A stretch of 6,378 nucleotides of DNA from Legionella longbeachae (GCA_016191305.1 JACPOX010000090.1:1-6378); one strand, 5' to 3'. Counted from the stretch's first letter, positions 1-5,853 are shown. A program made the numbers and translations. The notes: a model not told the origin generated them from the sequence alone.

Positions 1-171
1 GCAACGAACATTAGACCACAGCAACTACGCAATCAAGTGACTACTGATCCTCATCCACCGGCACAATATAGAGTGAATGGAAGTTTGGCTAATATACCTC
101 AATTTCATAGCGCATTTAATATTCCCAAAGATAGCACTATGATGAACAAAAATCGTTGTGTTATTTGGTGA
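1..171 (+). CDS. M13 family metallopeptidase (neprilysin/PepO-like), C-terminal fragment
   Basis: Frame 1 is open from the first base of the window to TGA at 169-171, giving the last 56 residues of a longer protein whose start lies outside. The fragment reads PPAQYRVNGSLANIPQFHSA, then a short stretch, then NRCVIW at the very end. This matches the C-terminus of M13 zinc endopeptidases, where the segment RVNGxLxNxPEFxxAF is followed by a terminal CxVW. The HExxH and ExxxD zinc motifs of the family would lie upstream and cannot be seen here. M13 enzymes cleave oligopeptides and are usually exported or membrane-anchored in bacteria. Family assignment is confident despite the short length; the exact substrate is unknown. 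The next gene starts 22 nt downstream on the same strand, so co-transcription is possible. Confidence 0.85.
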   Translation, partial: ATNIRPQQLRNQVTTDPHPPAQYRVNGSLANIPQFHSAFNIPKDSTMMNKNRCVIW

Positions 172-193
172 TTAAACTATTTAGAGATATGGC

Positions 194-1225
194 GTGAACG
201 AAAAATATATTGAAGAATTTCCGAAAAATAAAAATGATTTAGATCAATTAGATGATCTTTTTGAAAAACTTGATCTAAATACAGAAAAAGAATATGCGCA
301 AAACTTGATGGAATATTTAGAATTATTGGTACAACATATGGATAATATGAAAACAATACCAAATCCAGTAACACAGGAATCCATTAAATATTACCAACAA
401 AAGCTGGATAAAATTAAACAAGAAAAACCAACTCCTCCTGAGAATTTGGGGCACAATGCCAGTGCGTTTCAAAGTATCATATTAGAATATTGTCAAAATC
501 TTATTAAAGATACCCCTCACATGCTTCAAGAAATGCTGAGTTACCCTTTGTTAAGCCAGAGAATCATTCTGGGGACATCATTAGATACAATGGTAAACCA
601 TCAGCAACTAGAACTGCTTAAAAAGTATGATGAATCGCTATCACTGGGGATCGGTCGTCTTCATTTTCAAGATCATCTTACATCATCACAATCTGCTCAG
701 GATTATTTTGAGTATCTTCTTAAAAATCCTCTGTATGCCGATGGTCATGCTTCTTTGTTGTATGAGTTAATTCAACTTGATCTAGATTCTGAAAAAAACC
801 GCAATGCTCTAGGAAACAATTATCCTGATGCTTATACCGTCGCCGTTATACTCGAAACCTGCCGTTTTGCGTATGCATTAAAATTTACACAGAATGATTA
901 TGATTTGATTATAGAAAATGCTAAATTTTCTGATCCGCTTAGTCATATTCTGTATGATTTAAACGCTGAGGATATTTTGACGCGTGAAAATTTTAATACG
1001 GTGATGAAATATATTAAAGATTCAAATGAGATACGGAACAGCTTGAAAAAATATATAATAAACAATGAACCCATCTTACAAGAAGACTTTAACATGGCCA
1101 TTGTGCAAGCCAGGAGTATTTCTATACCTTCGTTGAATAATCAGCAACATAATTTATTATGGCAAGAAAATATTATTCCATTCGATGATCTGCAGGATAA
1201 ACAGAAGTGTTCTTACAATAATTAG
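194..1225 (+). CDS. hypothetical helical protein with degenerate C-terminal ~30-residue repeats
   Basis: This is an intact 343-residue protein that I do not recognise as a named family. The GTG start at 194 is chosen because an in-frame TAG at 182-184 blocks extension upstream; a weak purine-rich stretch (AGAG, 183-186) lies about 7 nt before it. There is no signal peptide or obvious membrane segment. Residues 1-80 are acidic, Lys/Glu-rich and probably helical, ending in a Pro-rich break (KPTPPEN, 78-84). The region from about 196 onward looks like degenerate helical repeats: FTQNDYDLII (231-240), ILTRENFNTV (261-270) and ILQEDFNMAI (294-303) start units about 30-33 residues apart, with a hydrophobic second helix in each. 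Such 'LTxxNFxxL' repeats recall, from memory, repeats in Legionella effector-like proteins. The C-terminus (WQENIIPFDDLQDKQ) has no clear E-block, so a Dot/Icm substrate assignment is not supported. It may share a transcript with the M13 peptidase. Confidence 0.8.
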   Translation: MNEKYIEEFPKNKNDLDQLDDLFEKLDLNTEKEYAQNLMEYLELLVQHMDNMKTIPNPVTQESIKYYQQKLDKIKQEKPTPPENLGHNASAFQSIILEYCQNLIKDTPHMLQEMLSYPLLSQRIILGTSLDTMVNHQQLELLKKYDESLSLGIGRLHFQDHLTSSQSAQDYFEYLLKNPLYADGHASLLYELIQLDLDSEKNRNALGNNYPDAYTVAVILETCRFAYALKFTQNDYDLIIENAKFSDPLSHILYDLNAEDILTRENFNTVMKYIKDSNEIRNSLKKYIINNEPILQEDFNMAIVQARSISIPSLNNQQHNLLWQENIIPFDDLQDKQKCSYNN

Positions 1226-1255
1226 GGTATTTTCAAGCTGTCTATCTTTCGATGG

Positions 1256-1684
1256 TTACAAATCATCACTATCTGCTAAGTGTAATAATGCTTTTTGTAA
1301 AGGTTCATAAGTGCAATTCTGACTTTCACTGATAATAACGGCTTTAGCTTTTTCCGATAACACATGTTTTTTTGATAAGGCAGGTTTTTCAGGTTGTATA
1401 ATAGGTTCAAGGAGAGCTATTTTAATTGAAGAAAGCTGATACATGCCTGCATCTTTACGTAGTTTATCGCGTAATTCAGGAACAGCGTAACGCAATTGTG
1501 AAGCCCATCCAGCATCTGTAGTAGTAAGCACCAAACAGCCTTTATTAAAACTTCCTACCAAACATTCTTCTGCTAAAATTTCAGGAAGTAATTGTTTCAC
1601 TTTATCTGTAAGCTCTTCCAGTTGAACGGAACGCTGACAAATATCGGCGAGTTGTTTGTTAAGGCAACGACTGATCGATCGCAT
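1256..1684 (-). CDS. DUF721/DciA-like protein (putative replicative helicase loader family)
   Basis: This is a 142-residue protein, a usual length for gammaproteobacterial DUF721 proteins. Residues about 20-95 show the family pattern: a helix, LLPEILAEECLVGSFNKG, a strand LVLTTTDAGWASQLRY with the conserved Trp60 and following Leu/Arg, and then a Leu-rich helix and strand ending in LLEP. This is the KH-like fold described for DciA, which helps load the DnaB helicase at replication initiation. Residues 96-110 form a Pro/Lys linker and 110-142 a helical tail (LSEKAKAVI, LQKALLHLAD) that may mediate partner contacts. In many gammaproteobacteria this gene sits near lpxC and secA; that context is absent here. 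ATG at 1684 is the start; no good Shine-Dalgarno precedes it. It converges with the 343-residue gene, leaving only 30 nt between stops. Family call is good; the helicase-loading role is by homology only. Confidence 0.8.
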   Translation of the reverse strand: MRSISRCLNKQLADICQRSVQLEELTDKVKQLLPEILAEECLVGSFNKGCLVLTTTDAGWASQLRYAVPELRDKLRKDAGMYQLSSIKIALLEPIIQPEKPALSKKHVLSEKAKAVIISESQNCTYEPLQKALLHLADSDDL

Positions 1685-1690
1685 GTTTTA

Positions 1691-1704
1691 AATAAGAGCT
1701 TATT
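1691..1704. repeat. short inverted repeat upstream of the DUF721 gene
   Basis: AATAAG-AG-CTTATT is a perfect 6-bp inverted repeat with a 2-bp centre, lying 7-20 nt upstream of the ATG at 1684. A TATACT hexamer on the - strand (1713-1718), resembling a -10 box, would put a transcription start near 1706, right beside the repeat. It could be an operator or a small 5' UTR structure. In AT-rich sequence a 6-bp repeat is easily due to chance. Confidence 0.25.
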
Positions 1705-1847
1705 ACAAGGTGAGTATAGAATAGCAAATTAACACGAAATACAATATTATATTTTGTAACAATAAACGAGATTGTTCATATAGTTGTTCATTCGCGGGAA
1801 TGACAGCTTCTTTGAATATTCTCAAAAACAGGACTATGGGTGAATCA

Positions 1848-2297
1848 ATGTTTGAAAAAGAAAACGACAGTAATATTATCTTTTTTTCTCGCATGCACTG
1901 GATAATATTTTTTTGGCCCGTGGTAGCTCTATGTGCTGCTTTGGTAATTACCTTCTATATAGAATCATTTCGCCAGGTTGGATATGGTTTCGCTGCTGTT
2001 GCATTAATATGGGTTGCAATGACCTGGATGACTTATTACTTTTCTTCCCTCACAATTAAGAAAAATCAGGTTATTATACGTACTGGAGTTCTTGTAAGAC
2101 ATACAATTGATATTCCATTAAGTAAGATTGAAGCCATAGACATCCGTCAATCAATTTTTGGTAGTATTCTAAGTTATGGCGTAGTTTGCATTACAGGTAC
2201 AGGTGGCACGCGTAGAATTATTAATTTTTTACATAATCCTTTGACATGCAGACGTTATATTGAACATCTTATCAGTGAACTGCATAAAGAAGGTTAA
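1848..2297 (+). CDS. membrane protein with bacterial PH (bPH2/DUF304, YdbS-like) domain
   Basis: This is a small protein of 149 residues from ATG 1848. Two hydrophobic helices (about residues 18-38 and 46-65) are followed by a bPH2 domain (about 67-128). The domain has the family pattern: SLTIKKNQVIIRTGVLVR, then IPLSKIEAIDIRQS, then FGSILSYGVVCITGTGG. Proteins of this type are inner-membrane proteins with a cytoplasmic PH-like domain; their biochemical role is mostly unknown. The frame stays open upstream, with alternative ATGs at 1800 and 1836. I prefer 1848 because a GGGTGA-like stretch (1838-1843) sits just before it and the extra N-terminal residues (MTASLNILKNRTMGES) show no family feature. 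The gene is divergent from the DUF721 gene and converges on the deaminase gene. Family call is confident, start less so. Confidence 0.82.
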   Translation: MFEKENDSNIIFFSRMHWIIFFWPVVALCAALVITFYIESFRQVGYGFAAVALIWVAMTWMTYYFSSLTIKKNQVIIRTGVLVRHTIDIPLSKIEAIDIRQSIFGSILSYGVVCITGTGGTRRIINFLHNPLTCRRYIEHLISELHKEG

Positions 2298-2302
2298 ATT
2301 TT

Positions 2303-2337
2303 TTTAAGTGCTCACCCGGAGAGAACGAGCACTTAAA
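2303..2337. terminator. 11-bp stem hairpin between convergent genes, possible terminator
   Basis: TTTAAGTGCTC (2303-2313) pairs perfectly with GAGCACTTAAA (2327-2337) around a 13-nt loop. It begins 5 nt after the stop of the PH-domain gene and ends 12 nt before the stop codon of the opposing deaminase gene, the place expected for a shared terminator. Neither strand has a clean U-run after the stem: on the + strand the T7 run (2299-2305) precedes and partly forms the stem, and the flank after the stem is TGATTAGG. It is therefore a strong hairpin but a non-canonical intrinsic terminator. Confidence 0.45.
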
Positions 2338-2349
2338 TGATTAGGTGAG

Positions 2350-3324
2350 TTATATTCTAGCCAATAATTCTTCTTTTGTTTTTGCATCAATAAAGGCGGC
2401 ATTTATAGCCATGCGAGTAATTGAGTTCATGGTTTCGTCACTATACTTATAAGACTCTTGTACGCGCTCGTATTCTTGTCCCAAAGTGGTGCTCATGAAA
2501 GGAGGATCATCGGAGCTAATGCTGACTTTAATCCCTGCTTCATAAAATTTGGGAAAAGGATGTTCGTTCATATCTTTAAATAAACCTAAAAAGAGATTAC
2601 TGGTAGGACAAACTTCAAGAGTAATATCTTTATCTTTTACCATAGCCATAGTGTCTGGTGAATAAATTGAGTTCACTCCATGTCCTATTCTTTGTATCGG
2701 CAAGTACTGCATGGCTTCCACCATTCCACTAGCCGGAGCAAATTCACCTGCATGTACCGTACATTGCAAGCCAGCGTCAGCAGCAATGTGATATGCTTTA
2801 CTGAATAATTTAGGTGGGAAGTTCGCTTCATCGCCACCTAAACCAAAGCCTGTAACGCATGGAAATCGGTCTTTATGAGTTTGTTGCGCAACACGCTCGG
2901 CGGCCTCCGCTCCAAAATGACGAACAGCAGTGATTAAAATACGACCCACTATATTAAACTGTTCTTTAGCATCATCAATTGCTTGTTGAATTGCTACCAG
3001 ATGTTCTTCAGAAGGGATTTTGCTGGAAAGTTCGGCATGATCAGGTGAATACATCATTTCTACATAAATGGCATCTTCTTGAGCACGAGCTCTTAAGTAG
3101 TCAAATGTAATATCATAATAATCCCTTGGACATTTAATTACCGCGGCCAGCGTGTCATAAACCTTCAAAAAATCTAAAAAATCCTTAGATAAGTAGCTCT
3201 TTCCATCAGGAGCGACAAGTCCTTCTGGTAAAACTAAATTATTACGTTTTGCCAGTTTTTTAGCTAATTCAGGAGTAATGGTTCCTTCTAAATGCACATG
3301 TAATTCTGCTTTTTTCAAACTCAT
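2350..3324 (-). CDS. add: adenosine deaminase family protein (adenosine or adenine deaminase)
   Basis: This is a 324-residue TIM-barrel amidohydrolase with all catalytic elements visible. They are the metal ligands HVH (His9, His11) in ELHVHLEGT, the GLGGDE segment (161-166), His191 and the catalytic Glu194 in HAGEF, His215 in RIGHGV, ECP-type segment EVCPTSN (237-243), and the Asp pair in SSDDPPFM (Asp272/Asp273). The enzyme hydrolyses the amino group of adenosine (to inosine) or adenine (to hypoxanthine) with a bound Zn2+, in cytoplasmic purine salvage. The SDDPPFMSTTLGQEY motif belongs to a bacterial subgroup that includes proteins annotated as adenosine deaminase but in some cases shown to act on adenine, so the exact substrate is open. 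Length is typical for the subgroup. The ATG at 3324 is preceded by a good Shine-Dalgarno (AGAGG, 3332-3336). It is divergent from the 61-residue gene. Confidence 0.92.
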   Translation of the reverse strand: MSLKKAELHVHLEGTITPELAKKLAKRNNLVLPEGLVAPDGKSYLSKDFLDFLKVYDTLAAVIKCPRDYYDITFDYLRARAQEDAIYVEMMYSPDHAELSSKIPSEEHLVAIQQAIDDAKEQFNIVGRILITAVRHFGAEAAERVAQQTHKDRFPCVTGFGLGGDEANFPPKLFSKAYHIAADAGLQCTVHAGEFAPASGMVEAMQYLPIQRIGHGVNSIYSPDTMAMVKDKDITLEVCPTSNLFLGLFKDMNEHPFPKFYEAGIKVSISSDDPPFMSTTLGQEYERVQESYKYSDETMNSITRMAINAAFIDAKTKEELLARI

Positions 3325-3331
3325 AGTTTCG

Positions 3332-3336
3332 CCTCT
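3332..3336 (-). promoter_or_regulatory. ribosome binding site of the deaminase gene
   Basis: On the - strand AGAGG lies 7 nt before the ATG at 3324 (spacer CGAAACT). It is one of the clearest Shine-Dalgarno sequences in the window and supports this start codon. Confidence 0.7.
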
Positions 3337-3375
3337 GATTTCTTTAAAAAAGGGTAATGGTAACTTAGATGAAAA

Positions 3376-3390
3376 AGCTATAAAATAGCT
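3376..3390. repeat. inverted repeat in the divergent deaminase / small-gene intergenic region
   Basis: AGCTAT-AAA-ATAGCT is a perfect 6-bp inverted repeat with a 3-bp centre. It lies in the 96-nt gap between the deaminase start (3324) and the 61-residue gene (3421). On the + strand it contains TAAAAT (3381-3386), five of six matches to a -10 box, about 35 nt before the ATG at 3421. It could be an operator acting on one or both genes. The short arms and AT-rich setting keep this tentative. Confidence 0.3.
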
Positions 3391-3420
3391 GGATTAAATT
3401 AAAGTTACTTTGGATTGGTT

Positions 3421-3606
3421 ATGAACTCAAATGATATAGATAAAGCTTATGTAAGTCCTTATGATAAATTCTTATTTGAATTTGATGCAACTCATAGCAA
3501 ATCAGAATCACAAAAAAAAGAAATTAAGAAACATCAGCGTATTGCGATGATGCGTGATAATAAAGATTATAAAAATGATAAAGGAGAGATTTGGGAAGAT
3601 TTTTAG
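3421..3606 (+). CDS. small conserved protein, possibly of the CBU_0585 family
   Basis: This is a 61-residue, very hydrophilic, charged protein: MNSNDIDKAYVSPYDKFLFE begins it, a Lys/Glu/Ser-rich middle (residues 23-45) follows, and it ends in GEIWEDF. It has no membrane segment or signal peptide. The YVSPYDKFLFEFD stretch resembles, from memory, small proteins annotated in Legionella and Coxiella as the CBU_0585 family, whose function is unknown. I could not verify this by search. The ATG at 3421 has a weak GGA (3412-3414) before it; an in-frame TTG at 3415 would add only two residues and is less likely. Its good composition, stop-free frame and position between two real genes support it as a true gene rather than a chance reading frame. 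Confidence 0.7.
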   Translation: MNSNDIDKAYVSPYDKFLFEFDATHSKSESQKKEIKKHQRIAMMRDNKDYKNDKGEIWEDF

Positions 3607-3648
3607 AGGGATTGGTAAAAGACCCATTACTATTAAGTTAAGCAACAA

Positions 3649-3672
3649 AGCGTTAATTTGCACCAAAACGCT
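3649..3672. promoter_or_regulatory. candidate operator: AGCGTT-N12-AACGCT inverted repeat
   Basis: AGCGTT (3649-3654) and its exact reverse complement AACGCT (3667-3672) are separated by 12 nt. They flank and cover the likely -35 region of the LuxR-type regulator gene. A further AGCGT lies at 3692-3696, just past the -10 box. Inverted half-sites in this position are typical of dimeric regulators, so repression or autoregulation is possible. The binding protein is not known. Confidence 0.35.
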
Positions 3673-3687
3673 ACACAATGATATAAT
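3658..3687 (+). promoter_or_regulatory. putative sigma-70 promoter of the PAS-LuxR regulator gene
   Basis: A perfect TATAAT -10 box (3682-3687) follows an 18-nt spacer after TTGCAC (3658-3663), a weak -35 match with three of six bases. Transcription would start near 3694, leaving a leader of about 32 nt before the ATG at 3726. The weak -35 box fits a promoter that needs an activator or is tuned by the overlapping inverted repeat. Confidence 0.5.
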
Positions 3688-3725
3688 GATGAGCGTAAAG
3701 TAATTTTAATCTTCATTCGTAGCCA

Positions 3726-4478
3726 ATGACCATACTAACAAATAATTTACATATCAAGCGCCATTTATCAGGCATAAAATTACTGCAACCTGATGAGAAA
3801 GAAGCTAATAATGAAAATTCGCTAACAAAAATAATGAATTTCCCTGTCAGTGTTATTTTGCTAGACCATAGCAGCAAAATTCTGTGGATCAATAACCAAA
3901 ACGCATCAACACTTGGTTTTGATTCTACACATGCGGCTCTAGGTAAAACAATAGTATGCGCTTACAAAGATCAATCGGCATTGTTTTCATTGCAGCATGA
4001 TCATGATGTTCTAAAAACTAGGCAACTTATTATTAAAGAAGAAAGCTGCGAACGAGTGGATAATAAAGCCTTCCATGCCATTACTGCGAAAATGCCCTGG
4101 TATGATCAGGATGATAAAATTATTGGGTTAGCTGGTTACTCCTTAGCTGTTGGCCTCGACAATAATAAATCCATAAAAGATACACTGCAATCATTCTTAA
4201 ATTTAAACTTATTTGAAAACTCGCATTCAACATTTCCGGTCAGCACTCTTAATAATATCAGTTTCACCAAACGTGAATTAGATTTGATTAATTATATAGT
4301 AAAAGGCAAAACAGCCAGAGAAATGAGCGTCATTATGAATTTGTCACACCGAACAATTGAATCGTATATCGAATGTATCAAAGCTAAAACAGGGATCAAC
4401 AAAAAGTCCCATTTAATCGAGTATTTTATTAATGGATCTAACGAACCGGTACCATGCTCGTCCAATTTAAAAGTCTAG
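3726..4478 (+). CDS. LuxR-family transcription regulator with N-terminal PAS-like sensor domain
   Basis: This is a 250-residue two-domain regulator. Residues about 33-143 form a PAS-like domain: FPVSVILLDHSSKILWINNQ is the usual opening strand-turn-strand, TLGFDS and ALGKTI follow, and YDQDDKIIGLAGYSLAV is the closing strand pair. Residues 178-236 form a LuxR-type (GerE) helix-turn-helix: ISFTKRELDLINYIVKGKT, then AREMSVIMNLSHRTIESYIE as the recognition part, then KAKTGINKKSHLIEYF. There is no phosphoacceptor receiver domain and no autoinducer-binding domain, so it is neither a classical response regulator nor a quorum-sensing LuxR. The signal is unknown; a PAS fold could bind a small ligand. 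Legionella carries many PAS/LuxR regulators of this layout. ATG 3726 has a poor Shine-Dalgarno. It is monocistronic, reads away from the small gene, and converges on the phosphate operon. Confidence 0.88.
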   Translation: MTILTNNLHIKRHLSGIKLLQPDEKEANNENSLTKIMNFPVSVILLDHSSKILWINNQNASTLGFDSTHAALGKTIVCAYKDQSALFSLQHDHDVLKTRQLIIKEESCERVDNKAFHAITAKMPWYDQDDKIIGLAGYSLAVGLDNNKSIKDTLQSFLNLNLFENSHSTFPVSTLNNISFTKRELDLINYIVKGKTAREMSVIMNLSHRTIESYIECIKAKTGINKKSHLIEYFINGSNEPVPCSSNLKV

Positions 4479-4518
4479 TACCTAGGCAAAAGGTCACTCC
4501 GTATCACTATGCTGCGCT

Positions 4519-4543
4519 TTTCGAGGACGTTTTTCTCTCGAAA
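4519..4543 (+). other. weak hairpin downstream of the LuxR-type gene
   Basis: TTTCGAG (4519-4525) and CTCGAAA (4537-4543) form a 7-bp stem around an 11-nt T-rich loop, 40 nt after the regulator's stop codon. No U-run follows, so it is at most a weak terminator. The rest of the 182-nt gap 4479-4660 holds no gene that I can support; its other notable element is the palindrome at 4589-4613. Confidence 0.25.
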
Positions 4544-4588
4544 TGGACTCAAAATTGAACTTTCTCCAAGATTTTACATCCCATTAAA

Positions 4589-4613
4589 ATGTAGTTTGGG
4601 ACCCAACCTACAT
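4589..4613 (-). terminator. near-perfect 25-bp palindrome, likely terminator of the phosphate operon
   Basis: ATGTAGTTTGGG (4589-4600) pairs with CCCAACCTACAT (4602-4613) with one mismatch (T/C) around a single central base. Read on the - strand the hairpin lies about 47 nt past the ancestral PiT stop codon (4661-4663) and is followed by TTTTAATGG, a short U-run. This fits an intrinsic terminator for the DUF47-PiT operon. GTAGGTTGGG-type palindromes also occur as dispersed intergenic repeats in some bacteria, so it may instead be a copy of such an element. Position makes the terminator reading slightly preferable. Confidence 0.5.
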
Positions 4614-4660
4614 CAATGGTGGTAGTCTAACATTGGGCCCTCTTTTAGGTCCCTTTCCGT

Positions 4661-5853
4661 CTATCCCAAAAACGCATGCAGTAGTTTGTAGGCCAAAATT
4701 GTTAAAATAGAAGCAGCAGGCAAAGTCAGCACCCATGACATAAAAATGTTGCGGATTACAATGAGATTCAAAGCACCAATACCTCTTGCCAACCCTACAA
4801 CAAGAACTGCTCCAACCAATGTGTGTGTTGCGGAAACTGGAAGACCAGTACTGGTAGCGTAATGGCACTTCCTACTGTTTCAATTACTTTTCTACCATAC
4901 ATTAGCAGACCGGTTACAACACCCACAACACCTAATAAGATAATCCAAGCTGGATAACTATTAGCATTAAAACTTTGATGTGAATTTACAACTAAGCTAT
5001 GAATTATAGAAAGCGGCCCAACTGCAAGAGCAACATCATTTGAACCATGAGCAAAAGCCATCGCACAAGCAGTCATAGCCATGAGCACAGCAAAATATTT
5101 TTCGACTTGTATGAATCGTTCTCTACGTCGTATTCTAGGATGTTCAGGAATTCGTCTGATAATTATCATTCCAATAATTGTAATGATAATACTGGTTGCC
5201 AAGGTAACTGCGAGATTCTGTTTGAAGTTTAGATGAATATGAAAATGATTTAGCCCTTTAAATACGGTGATAAAAGACAAAATAGAACCGATCATGAAAA
5301 GATAAATAGGAATATACAATTTAGCTTTAGCTAAAGGATTTCTTTTAACAAAAATAGTTTGTTGGATACTAGTAAATAATATAAACGCCGTAATTCCGGA
5401 AATCATTGGGGAGGTAATCCAACTTATGGCGATACGACTTACTTGATTCCAATGAATTGCCTGTGGTCCTAATACTACGGTACCAAAACCCACCATTGAA
5501 CCAACCAAAGCATTAGTAATAGAAACCGGAACCCCAAGATAACTGGCAAGATTCATCCAGATGGTGCATGCTAATAAGACGCCGAGCATACCCTCGATTA
5601 AAACAAGAGGTTCCTCTGATAATTGGCTAGAATTAATAATGCCATCGCGCATGGTTTCCGTAACCCCAGTTCCTCCTAAAAAGGCGCCAGCAAATTCAAA
5701 AATAATAGCAATTAACATGGCTTGTCTGACGGTAACTGCCTTAGAACCCATGGTGGTACTCATGACATTTGCTAAATCATTGGCACCAACACCCCAGGTC
5801 ATTAAAAAACATAAAATGACTGCTGCGATAAGATATACGATTGAATAATCCAT
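4661..5853 (-). pseudogene. PiT-family inorganic phosphate transporter, disrupted by an internal deletion/frameshift
   Basis: The first frame runs from ATG 5853 to TAG at 4795-4797 (352 residues) and is a PiT-type H+/Na+-phosphate symporter of the inner membrane. Visible signatures are GANDLANVMSTTMGSKAVT (23-41), the first-half motif GVPVSITNALVG (107-118), AFAHGSNDVALAVGPL (266-281) and MYGRKVIETVGSAIT (318-332), with about nine hydrophobic segments. After Thr332 the frame encodes an unrelated tail (LPVLVF to FLL). The expected ending continues in another frame from about 4858: ATSTGLPVSATHTLVGAV, GLARGIGALNLIVIRNIF, SWVLTLPAASILTIL, stopping at TAG 4661-4663. Compared with the family, about 20 residues (the ELTPSRGFAAEL-like stretch) are missing at the join, so a deletion of roughly 61 nt explains both loss and shift. 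The product lacks the last transmembrane part and is probably inactive. It lies 9 nt after the DUF47 gene in an operon. Some annotations may list only 4795-5853 as an intact gene. Confidence 0.85.
4855..4863 (-). other. deletion/frameshift junction in the PiT gene
   Basis: On the - strand ATT ACG CTA (4863-4855) is where the two frames meet. The upstream frame reads ...GSAIT to 4858, while the conserved C-terminal frame reads GCT ACC AGT ACT GGT (ATSTG) from 4858. Restoring the frame needs an insertion of 3n+1 nt, which agrees with about 20 missing codons plus one base. The break point is known only to within a few bases. Confidence 0.75.

Noticed and set aside
177..374. 65-codon open frame on the - strand
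   Set aside because: It lies wholly antisense to the M13/343-residue gene region, has no ribosome binding site or family resemblance, and reflects AT-rich antisense sequence.
1754..1784. Possible + strand promoter for the PH-domain gene (TTGTAA, 19-nt spacer, TATAGT)
   Set aside because: The spacer is long and both boxes are imperfect; in such AT-rich sequence this match is expected by chance.
1703..1894. 63-codon open frame on the - strand between the DUF721 and PH-domain genes
   Set aside because: It overlaps the 5' end of the PH-domain gene antisense, has no recognisable motif, and would sit across the promoter region of both divergent genes.
4855..4863. Programmed ribosomal frameshift as an explanation for the PiT frame change
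   Set aside because: There is no slippery heptamer at the junction, and about 20 conserved residues are missing, which a frameshift alone would not restore.
4608..4868. 86-codon open frame on the - strand over the end of the PiT gene
   Set aside because: This is the third frame; it reads neither the upstream PiT frame nor the conserved C-terminal frame, and its Cys/Ser/Trp-rich sequence resembles no protein.
5047..5848. Open frames on the + strand at 5047-5232 and 5561-5848
   Set aside because: Both are antisense shadows of the PiT coding sequence; the - strand carries clear transporter motifs throughout.
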